Assembly: GCA_021604865.1 (NCBI GenBank)
Contig: BQJU01000027.1
Span: forward strand, 1 to 64,000
DNA: 64,000 bases
Direction of reading: 5' to 3'
Source of the DNA: Saprospiraceae bacterium
GTDB lineage: Bacteria; Bacteroidota; Bacteroidia; Chitinophagales; Saprospiraceae
Shown: positions 45,081-53,378 of the stretch, one piece after another
How positions within the stretch are numbered: position 1 is the stretch's first letter
Layout: each line of letters opens with the position of its first letter
Notes under the pieces: model-generated
The model's database searches: none
Told to the model about the DNA's origin: nothing
What the model saw: only the letters and a program-made list of their open reading frames with translations
Translations under genes and position numbers: made by a program

Positions 45081-45307
45081 TTATTCCCATCCATTAGGCA
45101 AAGCCATTTTTTTTTAATTGTAGGTTTCCAAAAAGAAGCCTTGATTATAGATGACACAAAAAGAAGAAAAACCTGCACGTGATAGCAGGAATTTTTATTT
45201 CTTTGAGTTAGGGCAGATTTGGAGATCAACCATTTAAAAAACAAAGGTATATATCCAAACAAGCACTAAACCAGAGAATCCTTTAATATCAAAAAACAGC
45301 ACAAATC

Positions 45308-46861
45308 ATGGCAGCCCCCAGTAATCTATTTGTATTGGTGAAGTCATTAACCCGAAGCGAAAAACGTTATTTCACGATCTTTAATGCCGGCCAGGGCGGC
45401 GAAGACACAAACTACCTCCGGTTATTTGAATTCCTGGATAAAATGCACAAATATGACAAAGAGGAAATTCAGGAAGCCTTTGCTGAGGAATTTGAAGCTA
45501 AAAAGTTCCACGTTCTGCAAAACTATCTGTATACCCTGATTTTGAGAGCCTTGCGCGCTTATAATGATGGCAAGGATATAGAAGCAAATATCCAAAACAT
45601 GATACAGGAGGCCGATTTACTGGAAAAGAGAGGCATGTACAAACAATCAGCAGAACACCTGAATCTCGCCCGCAGGAAGGCTGAAAAATACGAAAAAACA
45701 TACCTCCTGCTAGCCATCAAAAGAAGGGAGCTCAGCTTTACTGCTTTTCGGAATGAGGCGTTGATGGTGGAAAGAATCGATGAAATTTCAAAGGATCTTG
45801 ATGAATTGATTCAAAAAATCACACTGGAACATATTGCCATGATGACCTACTACAAAATTGGCACGCTGTCCAGGAAAGCAACCAGGATAAGCCAGGAACA
45901 GCTTGATAGTCTAAAATCAAAATGGCAACAAGAGATCAGTTTATTGGGGAAAACAAACCTTCCTTTTACCGGAAAATATTTTAGGTTTCTAACCGATGCT
46001 TATTTAGCCAAATTTTCCGGAAATTATCAGGAATTTTCAGATCTATTGTTTGAAGTGGTCAAAATTTGGAGTGATCATCCCCATCACATCAAGGATCAGC
46101 CCCATAGATTTAGAATTTATTTGTCCAATTATCTGGATAGTCTGCATGGACTAGGAGATTTTTCGCATTCACAGGCGATCATTGAAATATTGGAGGGGCG
46201 TAAACCCAGTATACCTTTTGCTTTTTCAAAAGAACTTTCGGGCGTCATTAAGTCATTGAAGTTTCTTGAACCCCGAAACTTTAATGAGGAAGGCGAATTT
46301 TTTCAAAGCATTGCCTTTTTAAAACTGTTTTTTTACCTCAATACCAAAAATTGGGGTTTAGCTCAAAAAGAAATTGAATGGATCGAAAAGGGGATGAGTA
46401 CTTATAAAGAAAAAATCAACCGGGCGCGGGAACTGGTGCTTTATTACCTGATTTCTCTGGTCTATTTTATGTTGGATGATACGGACCGTGCACTACACTG
46501 GCTGCTTAAAATTATTAACCAAAGTAGAAATGACCATCGCAGAGATTTGCAACGTTTTGCTCCCTTCTTACAATTGATGTTTTTTATAGATCAGGGCTTG
46601 TATGAGCTGGCTAGGGATAAGACCAATGATCTTCGGCGTAGGATGAAAAGGAAGGATGATGTGTCCACCTTCGAAAAGCTGATACTGGACCACCTGAAGG
46701 GAGATATATTTGCCCACCACACTAAAAAAGTTCAAAAGAAAGCCTTTGAGGCATTTGCCAAAGACCTGCATGATTTTAAAGTCCAACAAAATGGCGTTTT
46801 TACTTTGGGCCTTGACGAAACAGAGATCTGGATTGAAAAAAACATCAAAAAATTGCTTTAA
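45308..46861 (+). CDS. Helical-repeat protein, distant relative of the 482-aa family
   Basis: The protein has 517 aa and no signal peptide. The N-terminus (LTRSEKRYFTIFNAGQ...NYLRLFEFLDKMHKYD) and the block YLYTLILRALRAY resemble the N-terminal module of the 482-aa proteins at 10085 and 22350. The rest is predicted to be TPR-like helices (LVYYLISLVYFML-like stretches, ARDKTNDLRRRMKRKDD). Proteins of this shape are widespread in Saprospiria and Cytophagia and lack an assigned role. It lies divergent to the 241-aa gene (227 bp between starts), as the paralogues lie divergent to surface-protein genes. The relationship with the 482-aa family is by eye and moderate in confidence. Confidence 0.65.
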   Translation: MAAPSNLFVLVKSLTRSEKRYFTIFNAGQGGEDTNYLRLFEFLDKMHKYDKEEIQEAFAEEFEAKKFHVLQNYLYTLILRALRAYNDGKDIEANIQNMIQEADLLEKRGMYKQSAEHLNLARRKAEKYEKTYLLLAIKRRELSFTAFRNEALMVERIDEISKDLDELIQKITLEHIAMMTYYKIGTLSRKATRISQEQLDSLKSKWQQEISLLGKTNLPFTGKYFRFLTDAYLAKFSGNYQEFSDLLFEVVKIWSDHPHHIKDQPHRFRIYLSNYLDSLHGLGDFSHSQAIIEILEGRKPSIPFAFSKELSGVIKSLKFLEPRNFNEEGEFFQSIAFLKLFFYLNTKNWGLAQKEIEWIEKGMSTYKEKINRARELVLYYLISLVYFMLDDTDRALHWLLKIINQSRNDHRRDLQRFAPFLQLMFFIDQGLYELARDKTNDLRRRMKRKDDVSTFEKLILDHLKGDIFAHHTKKVQKKAFEAFAKDLHDFKVQQNGVFTLGLDETEIWIEKNIKKLL

Positions 46862-46870
46862 TTCATGTTT

Positions 46871-46972
46871 GGAGGTCGGCTTTTGTAGTGTCTCGGCTCA
46901 GCCAAAACGGACAAGAAAAGCAACGAAGTCTCATCAAAAAATTGACACTTTTCGCTACAAAAACCGACCTCC
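46871..46972. repeat. Inverted-repeat element with 18-bp arms
   Basis: GGAGGTCGGCTTTTGTAG at 46871-46888 pairs with 46955-46972 at 17 of 18 positions. The centre contains, on the minus strand, GAGACTTCGTTGCTTTTCTTGTCCG. A related word occurs at 55540-55565. The element begins 9 bp after the stop codon of the preceding gene and may end its transcript. Confidence 0.6.
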
Positions 46973-47004
46973 AAGCTCTGATCTAAAACCAATGAACAAT
47001 CAAA

Positions 47005-47452
47005 AAAAAATGAAGACGCCCCATTATTTAATGCCCAAATATCAAACCTACTTCCAAAGATCAAAACAAAAGCCTTGACTGCATAATGCCGATCTTTAAT
47101 CTTTTGTTTGTTGCTGGTATCAAACACCCACCAGTCTCCAACCACCCAATCAGCCACGAAACACGCACTCAGCGCGGGCGGGTTCCGGCATAGGAGCATT
47201 GGCCGTTAAGAAAAAAGCGGCAACCATACTGCTCAAGAAGAAATCTTGCTTGAGCTAAAAACAGTGAATAATCAGAAACCCCAAAGGCCAACAATCAAAA
47301 AAAATCAAGCCATCAAAAATCAAAAAAGCGAGTTTATTTCTTCCCCCCAACTGGGCCGTTTTTTTTAGGTCAATCCTCCAGCCGGATGGTTTTTTTACCA
47401 AAAGAAAATGAAGACGCCCCATTATTTAAAACTTTGCACACTCCCGAAACTG
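47005..47452 (-). repeat. Long dispersed repeat, copy 2 plus partial tandem unit
   Basis: Read on the minus strand, 47452-47115 matches window positions 45-388. A second, shorter unit, 47083-47005, matches positions 1-85. The start words TCAAGGCTTTTGTTTTGATC and AATAATGGGGCGTCTTCATT occur in both units. The two loci are in inverted orientation about 47 kb apart. Confidence 0.75.
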
Positions 47453-47571
47453 TTATGATGAAGAATTTAATCAGGTAATTTTTTTTAGAACGAGTCAAGG
47501 TCGTAGTAAAAACAACGATTACATTTGTAACGACTTTTCTCCGTCAATCTCCTCTTTACCTTTCCCTCACG

Positions 47572-47603
47572 TTGGGAAAATGCCAAATAATTGTCTACTT
47601 TCG
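47572..47603 (+). promoter_or_regulatory. Candidate promoter of the AbiC-like gene
   Basis: TTG at 47572-47574 is followed after 21 nt by TACTTTCG, which differs at one base from TAnnTTTG. The start codon lies 27 bp downstream. The 47453-47571 stretch holds no gene. Confidence 0.5.
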
Positions 47604-47630
47604 AACGAAGTTTAAAGAATCAGTATCCTT

Positions 47631-48428
47631 ATGGACCTACACCAAACCCAGCTCGATTTGAAATCCAGAGTAGCCAAAGGGCTTAATTTTGGCATTGAAG
47701 CGGTGGAGAAGATGCTGGCAAATAATGCAGTAGTCTACAATGACTTTATCCTGCTTAAGAGCCAATACAATGACTTGATGCATCTTTCGTCAATCAATAC
47801 CCTGCCTTACGAACAAATTGAATTGGGGCTGAACAAATTGCGCACCCACCTGCTGAAAATCATCGACAACATCGGAGAAGATGACCTGGATCGGCCAGAG
47901 GTAGACCTGGCACTCAAAAATACAGCCCTACCCAACCGGCGCACCAATTTTTTTAAGTTGCTGGATATCCATTTTCAAAATCTGGCATCCATCTGTTACG
48001 TTGAATTGCGGCCTGGTGATAGTGGTTATTCGGATGAATACCGGGTCAGCGGACGGGAGGGAATCCATAACCTATATGGTGGTGCCAAGTTTCGATTTGG
48101 CAAAAAAGAACAAATTAAGGGCGACCATTTGGCTTATATTCAGGAGTATTTCGGTAATTACTTTAGGGGAGATACGGGCATGTTTGAGGTGTATTTCAAC
48201 AATATTAAACACCTGCTTGCTTATGTGATGGAGGATGAAATAGACCAGCCCTTTTTTTTGAATACGCTACGTTCTCTCTTTTCCCGCTACGAATTGGCTT
48301 TCATCTTTTATTACGTCCTCAGTGGCCAGGATGATGCCTTCAAAACATTAATCCGGAAGAGTGGACTGATCACTGATTCTATCCGTGATGTGCTGGTGTT
48401 TCCAGAGCATTGGACGTATTTTGAGTAA
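47631..48428 (+). CDS. Effector-associated-like plus putative phage abortive-infection domain
   Basis: The protein has 265 aa, no signal peptide and no membrane segment. Residues 1-88 are helical and share the pattern of the pseudokinase N-terminus: FILLKSQYNDLMHLSS...LPYEQIELGLNKLR, then LLKIIDNI. Residues about 105-262 have the layout of the putative phage abortive-infection (AbiC-type) family, with a GREGIHNLY segment, EYFGNYFRGDTG.F, and the C-terminal LRSLFSRYELAFIFYYVLSG. Such proteins are thought to stop growth of infected cells by an unknown mechanism. The joining of an adaptor-like module to this domain suggests that the effector is recruited by another protein carrying the same module. 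The gene is followed after 12 bp by an MFS transporter. Confidence 0.72.
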   Translation: MDLHQTQLDLKSRVAKGLNFGIEAVEKMLANNAVVYNDFILLKSQYNDLMHLSSINTLPYEQIELGLNKLRTHLLKIIDNIGEDDLDRPEVDLALKNTALPNRRTNFFKLLDIHFQNLASICYVELRPGDSGYSDEYRVSGREGIHNLYGGAKFRFGKKEQIKGDHLAYIQEYFGNYFRGDTGMFEVYFNNIKHLLAYVMEDEIDQPFFLNTLRSLFSRYELAFIFYYVLSGQDDAFKTLIRKSGLITDSIRDVLVFPEHWTYFE

Positions 48429-48440
48429 TGACAATTTTCA

Positions 48441-49619
48441 ATGGAAAAATCCTTGCAAAATCATATCAAAACAGTTCCAAACCACATTTTACCATTCATT
48501 ATCATTTCGCAGTTTGCGGGCACTTCGCTTTGGTTTGCGGGTAATGCTATTATGGCCGATTTGCAGCAGGCATTTGACTTGCCGGCAGGTTCGTTGGGCA
48601 ATATTACATCCGCGGTGCAACTGGGATTTATAGGTGGTACGCTGACCTTTGCGTTTTTAGTTATTGCCGATCGTTTTTCGCCCTCGAAGGTTTTTTTTGT
48701 ATCAGCAACATTAGGAGCACTGGCGAATTTGAGTATTTACCTTTTTGCTGACGGTTATTGGGGTATCCTGATCTTTCGTTGGCTCACGGGCTTTTTTTTG
48801 GCGGGCGTTTACCCTATTGGTATGAAGATTGCGGCGGATTGGTATGCCAAAGATTTAGGTAAGGCACTGGGCTATCTGGTCGGGGCTTTGGTGTTGGGTA
48901 CGGCATTTCCCCATTTTCTACGTTTTCAGGGACAGTCGCTGCCCTGGTCAGCTATTTTACTGACTACTTCTGCGGTAGCATTTATGGGTGGACTGTTGAT
49001 TCTCTTTGGAGTAGGCGATGGGCCCTTTCGGAAAAAGGGTGGCCAGTTTAAACCGGGGGTTATTGTGGAAATCTTTAGCTTCCGCGAATTTCGGGCCGCC
49101 GCCTATGGTTACTTCGGCCACATGTGGGAACTGTATGCTTTTTGGGCCTTTGTACCGGTTATCTTGCAGACCAATCCGGCTTTTAAGGCCAGCCTTTCGC
49201 TATGGAGTTTTCTGATTATTGGTATGGGGAGCCTGGGGTGTATGCTAGGAGGTTATTGGTCCTTACGTAAAGGTAGTCGGACGGTAGCCATGGCCATGTT
49301 GCTGACATCAGGGCTCTGTTGTCTATTTTCTCCGCTTGCTTTTCAGCTTCCACTGGTCTTTTTTCTGGCTTTTTTGTTGCTCTGGGGTTTTGCCGTCGTT
49401 GGCGATTCTCCTCAATTTTCCACGCTGGTGGCACAGACGGCTCCACCACTCTATATTGGCTCGGCACTGACGATCGTTAACTGCATAGGCTTTTCTATTA
49501 CCATTTTCAGCATTGAGCTGATTAATTGGTTAAATATCCAATATGCTTCTGAGTGGATTTATTGGACTTTGCTTCCTGGGCCAGTGTTGGGTTTGATTGG
49601 GGTGTGGAAGCGGAAATAA
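48441..49619 (+). CDS. MFS transporter
   Basis: The protein has 392 aa with twelve predicted membrane segments. Examples are ILPFIIISQFAGTSLWFAGN near the start, VYPIGMKIAADWYAKDLGKALG in the loop after helix 4, and YGYFGHMWELYAFWAFVPV in the second half. The substrate is not evident. Absence of long loops and the even spacing of helices fit the major facilitator superfamily. The gene begins 12 bp after the AbiC-like gene and could share its transcript, but it is probably ordinary and not part of the defence module. It ends convergently with the NamZ-like gene. Confidence 0.82.
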   Translation: MEKSLQNHIKTVPNHILPFIIISQFAGTSLWFAGNAIMADLQQAFDLPAGSLGNITSAVQLGFIGGTLTFAFLVIADRFSPSKVFFVSATLGALANLSIYLFADGYWGILIFRWLTGFFLAGVYPIGMKIAADWYAKDLGKALGYLVGALVLGTAFPHFLRFQGQSLPWSAILLTTSAVAFMGGLLILFGVGDGPFRKKGGQFKPGVIVEIFSFREFRAAAYGYFGHMWELYAFWAFVPVILQTNPAFKASLSLWSFLIIGMGSLGCMLGGYWSLRKGSRTVAMAMLLTSGLCCLFSPLAFQLPLVFFLAFLLLWGFAVVGDSPQFSTLVAQTAPPLYIGSALTIVNCIGFSITIFSIELINWLNIQYASEWIYWTLLPGPVLGLIGVWKRK

Positions 49620-49654
49620 TTTTATATTCAGATTTGGCAGCCCCTAGCTTGTAC

Positions 49655-50881
49655 TTACGGATATAACAAATATTTTTTCCGCATCTGTTTATATTCACTA
49701 AGGCCAGGCTCCCAACTTGCACGAATCTCTTCTTCTGATTTCCCATCAATGATCTGCTGCCTGAATAAACCCGAGCCAATCAACTTTTCAATAGTACCCA
49801 TTTGATTACTTAGTTTGGAATCGAAGAATTTTTCTTTGTGAGGATGTGCCCGGTACAATTCCATGATCCATTGTAGGTTGATCTGTTTGCTTTGGCGTAG
49901 TAGGTCGACGTCATAATTGCGTAAATCAATGCCATAACAAACCTGATCCATGAACAAAGGGGTTTCTGCCATACCTTTGATGCCTGTTGGCGTGAAGGAA
50001 AAATCATATTTGCCTTTCAGCTCGGGGCTACCCAGCACGGTAAATGGAAAATAGGTACCACGTCCATGATTAAGATAAACACCTTCAAACATACAAGTGG
50101 AAGGATATAACAGAATGGACTGTTGGGTATTCAAGTTGGGCGAGGGACTTATCGGCAAGGTATAGGGCATGTCATGATTATAATTCGCTACGGGAATTAT
50201 TTTGATCTTGCATTTTACTTTATTGGTCAGCCAGCCTTCCCCATTCGCCATCTGTGCAAATTCGCCCACCGTCAATCCATGTGACATGGGTATCGGAAAC
50301 ATACCGATCCCCGATTTATATTTCATATCCAAAACAGGGCCGTCTATTAAATAACCATTGGGGTTGGGACGATCCAATATCATCAATTCTACTTCATTTT
50401 CGTGGCATGCTTCCATTAACCGGACCAGTGCATTGATCTTTGTATAAAACCGACAACCAACATCTTGTAAATCATAAATCAGGATATCCACATCCGCAAG
50501 ATCTTGTGTGCTGGGTTTATTTTTTGATCCATATAACGAGATTATCGGAATACCAGTGGCAGCATCTATTTCATCCACTACGGGTGCACCCGCACTGGCA
50601 TTACCCCGAAAGCCATGCTCCGGCCCAAATATTTTTACAATATTTATCCCCAGGGTTAGAAGGCTATCCACCAAATGTTTTTGACCAATAATACTAGCTG
50701 GGTTGCCCATGATAGCAACTCTTTTTTCTTTTAGATATGGCAGGTATCTTTCTGTTTGATCAGCACCCGGCAAGATTCCCTTTTTAGAAAAACTGGCTTC
50801 GCTATGTTTTTCCGGGTGTTTAGAATTAAAACAAGCCGTTAAACTAAAAAGGAGTACAAGGATTACAGATTGTAGTTGCAT
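49655..50881 (-). CDS. namZ: NamZ-like exo-beta-N-acetylmuramidase (DUF1343 family)
   Basis: The protein has 408 aa. A lipoprotein signal (LVLLFSLTACFNSK) places it in the periplasm or outer membrane. The DUF1343 pattern is visible: FGPEHGFRGNASAG, the YDLQDVGCRFYTKI block, LDRPNPNGYLIDGPVLD, and MFEGVYLNHGRGTYFPF. Family members release N-acetylmuramic acid from the ends of peptidoglycan-derived fragments. The role here would be cell-wall recycling or scavenging. The downstream side is convergent with the MFS gene, and the upstream gap carries the terminator of the PPIase operon. Confidence 0.88.
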   Translation of the reverse strand: MQLQSVILVLLFSLTACFNSKHPEKHSEASFSKKGILPGADQTERYLPYLKEKRVAIMGNPASIIGQKHLVDSLLTLGINIVKIFGPEHGFRGNASAGAPVVDEIDAATGIPIISLYGSKNKPSTQDLADVDILIYDLQDVGCRFYTKINALVRLMEACHENEVELMILDRPNPNGYLIDGPVLDMKYKSGIGMFPIPMSHGLTVGEFAQMANGEGWLTNKVKCKIKIIPVANYNHDMPYTLPISPSPNLNTQQSILLYPSTCMFEGVYLNHGRGTYFPFTVLGSPELKGKYDFSFTPTGIKGMAETPLFMDQVCYGIDLRNYDVDLLRQSKQINLQWIMELYRAHPHKEKFFDSKLSNQMGTIEKLIGSGLFRQQIIDGKSEEEIRASWEPGLSEYKQMRKKYLLYP

Positions 50882-50989
50882 AACTTAACTTTAAAAGTGT
50901 AGTTGTTTTTAAAAGACAAGCTCTAAAGGGACACAAAGAGTAATATCTTGGAAAATATGATCTTTTTCAAACCATGCTCTATCTTCTTT

Positions 50990-51031
50990 TAAAAAAAAAT
51001 CCCCAAAAAAGGCGCAAAACCCTTTTTGAGG
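50990..51031 (-). terminator. Intrinsic terminator of the PPIase operon
   Basis: On the minus strand CCTCAAAAAGG pairs with CCTTTTTTGGGG around a short loop, followed by nine T residues. It lies 46 bp after the stop codon at 51077. Confidence 0.85.
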
Positions 51032-51076
51032 ACAATCTAAGGTCAATTTTAACCTTAAGGAGCAACAAGCTCGAAA

Positions 51077-52432
51077 CTACGGTCGCAATCGCCGCTGCTG
51101 CCAGGGTTCCAAACTAGGACAACCATCATATAACTGATCCAGCGCAATAAAGGTCGCATTAACCCTATTCATGACCCACTCATTGATAAATTCGCTTTGT
51201 TTGGCCTGAATAGCTGCTTTCTGAATTTTAGAATAATCTTCCTTCAGGTTGGCTTTATGTGGATTGGTGCGGGACTGAAGTTGCACCAGACGAAACTGAG
51301 TTTCTCCCGTTGGCGTATTGAATTCAAAAGGTGCGGAAACTTCATTGATATCCAAAGTATCTACAGCGAAGTAGATATCGGCATCCAGGTCACCGATTTC
51401 AAAAAAGGTATTGCCGGTATTGGGATTGACGATACGACCGTCATTGGTATAACTCTGAGAGTTTTCGTCAGAAAACAGCTTTACGGCAGTAGAAAACCCC
51501 ATAGAATCGGTTTCAATTAATTGTCGGACCGAATCCAGGTGCATGCGCGCCAGTTCCAAGTCATTATCCGTTATCTCCGGGCGGATCAGGATGTGGCGGG
51601 TATGGATCGAGTTACCTCTGCGTTCCAGCATCTGTATCAGGTGAAAACCAAACTCCGATTCTACGACCGGAGAAATTTCATCCTTATCCAGTTTATAAGC
51701 GGCAGCTTCAAATTCAGGAACAAATTTCCCTCGCTTGGCCCATCCCAGGTCACCACCGGCGCGTCCTGAACCATCAGCAGAATACTTTTGTGCCATTTCC
51801 TCAAAGGTGACACTTCCATCAATAATTTGCTGGCGGATTTCCTCCAGCTTGCTGATGGAATTTTGTCGTTCCTCCGCATTAATTTTAGGTTTATAGACGA
51901 TCTCTCCAACCTCTACTTCGGAACTGAAATAGGGGAGGCTATCTATTGGGATTTGCGCAAAAAACTGCTTGACTTCAGAGGGCGTCACATTGATACCCGA
52001 CATAATCTGTCCGCGCATCCGCTCTCCCAGTATCTGGTTGCGCAAATCTTCCCGAAACTGTGCCTTCACCTCGCCAATAGATTGCCCATAGTAGGCTTCA
52101 AACTGGGTGACATCACCATTCATATAGGTCAAGATCCGGTCAATCCGGGCATTCAGCTGATCTTCCACTTCGCCATCGGAAATTTCGATACTATCCAGCT
52201 TAGCCTGGTTGAGCAATAGCTTACTGACCAACAAACTATTCATGATTTCACAGCGTGCATTTTCGGGTAATTCCCCGCTTTGTGCCTCCATGAGTGCATG
52301 TTGCTCCTCTACTTCGGAAAGCAAAATCAATTCTCCTCCAACAGTAGCGACTACCTTGTCGATAATCTTCCGTTGAGCACAACTCATTAATGCCATCAAA
52401 GAAAAAGCTATGGATACAAATAATTGTTTCAT
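51077..52432 (-). CDS. surA: SurA-like periplasmic chaperone with two parvulin domains
   Basis: The protein has 451 aa with signal sequence MKQLFVSIAFSLMALMSCAQ; the Cys could also act as a lipobox. The N-terminal helical chaperone part (residues about 25-170, VVATVGGELILLSEVEEQHA) is followed by two parvulin-type peptidyl-prolyl isomerase modules (about 175-280 with GDLGWAKRGKFVPEFE, and about 285-400 with THRHILIRPE-like TRHILIRPEITD). SurA helps outer-membrane proteins fold, which fits a cell rich in SusC barrels and T9SS cargo. It is the last gene in an operon of three related genes. Confidence 0.88.
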   Translation of the reverse strand: MKQLFVSIAFSLMALMSCAQRKIIDKVVATVGGELILLSEVEEQHALMEAQSGELPENARCEIMNSLLVSKLLLNQAKLDSIEISDGEVEDQLNARIDRILTYMNGDVTQFEAYYGQSIGEVKAQFREDLRNQILGERMRGQIMSGINVTPSEVKQFFAQIPIDSLPYFSSEVEVGEIVYKPKINAEERQNSISKLEEIRQQIIDGSVTFEEMAQKYSADGSGRAGGDLGWAKRGKFVPEFEAAAYKLDKDEISPVVESEFGFHLIQMLERRGNSIHTRHILIRPEITDNDLELARMHLDSVRQLIETDSMGFSTAVKLFSDENSQSYTNDGRIVNPNTGNTFFEIGDLDADIYFAVDTLDINEVSAPFEFNTPTGETQFRLVQLQSRTNPHKANLKEDYSKIQKAAIQAKQSEFINEWVMNRVNATFIALDQLYDGCPSLEPWQQRRLRP

Positions 52433-52502
52433 TTATTTATTGTTTTAATCCTGGTTTCAGGATTCATTTTCTTTACAAACATGCACTCAGAGCAGCCGAT
52501 TG

Positions 52503-53363
52503 CTATTCTACAAACACCTGAATATTGTCCCTTCGTGATTCCCGGTCGTAAAGTTCCTCCTTGGCCTCTTGCAGCAATTTGATCTTGCGGTTGTGCAGAA
52601 TCACTTTACGTGCCTGATCCTCAATATAAGAAAGAGGTGCAATGTCCTTTCTTTTTTTCAACTCAAAGAGGCGGAAATAATATTGATACTTTCCGTCACG
52701 CTGGGTAAATTCCCTTTTCGACCCTACATTATCGGCAGTCAGGGTGCCTTTTGGCAATTCCATGGCTATCTTCTCAACATTATACCAAACACTATCTTCC
52801 AACAATTGCGCCTCGGCATGTTCATCACAGTATTTTGACAGAGAATGAAAAGCCCCCATTGAGCTGCTATTCCACAAGCGCCTCAACTTACTCGATTCCG
52901 GAACAGGGAGAGGCACTTTGATAAAATAACAACGAATAATGGGCGTTTCCAACTGGTATTGCTCCTTATTTTCTTCATAAAAGGCTGTCAACTCCGCTTG
53001 AGAGACCGTAGAATCGAGCCGTTGCTCGACAATAATCTGCTCGTAATTATGTCGGATAAGCGATGCTCGGTAATCCCGTACCAGCTTGTCTATATTGAGG
53101 TCACTGGGAATATTTCGCTCTGCTTCGTACAACAACAGCGCATCCTTGATCCAGCGCGATAAATATGCATTAATAATTAAACTGCTATCCTCACTGGTGG
53201 TGCCTAAAGGAAACATGCCGTCCATTTCTGAAAGGTAGAGAGATTTGTTTTGGACCTTAGCTAAAAGCCGATCCTCTCCATCACCGTCATTGGATGATTG
53301 ACAGGCCATAAACAAGATGCTTATTAGCACTAACAATCCTATTATTCTTAAACCTATCTTCAT
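52503..53363 (-). CDS. Lipoprotein of the PPIase operon, SurA-N-like without parvulin
   Basis: The protein has 286 aa with lipobox LFMACQSSNDG. Residues about 40-150 are helical and resemble the chaperone arms of SurA and PpiD (SLIINAYLSRWIKDALLLYE, RHNYEQIIVEQRLDSTVS). The C-terminal half has no visible GG-LGW or HILI motif of a parvulin domain. It is likely a non-catalytic chaperone or a partner of its two neighbours. It starts 15 bp after the stop of the larger PPIase and ends 70 bp before the SurA-like gene, so the three are probably cotranscribed. Whether it carries a degenerate isomerase fold cannot be decided by eye. Confidence 0.7.
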   Translation of the reverse strand: MKIGLRIIGLLVLISILFMACQSSNDGDGEDRLLAKVQNKSLYLSEMDGMFPLGTTSEDSSLIINAYLSRWIKDALLLYEAERNIPSDLNIDKLVRDYRASLIRHNYEQIIVEQRLDSTVSQAELTAFYEENKEQYQLETPIIRCYFIKVPLPVPESSKLRRLWNSSSMGAFHSLSKYCDEHAEAQLLEDSVWYNVEKIAMELPKGTLTADNVGSKREFTQRDGKYQYYFRLFELKKRKDIAPLSYIEDQARKVILHNRKIKLLQEAKEELYDRESRRDNIQVFVE

Positions 53364-53378
53364 TATTGTTCCCGAACC

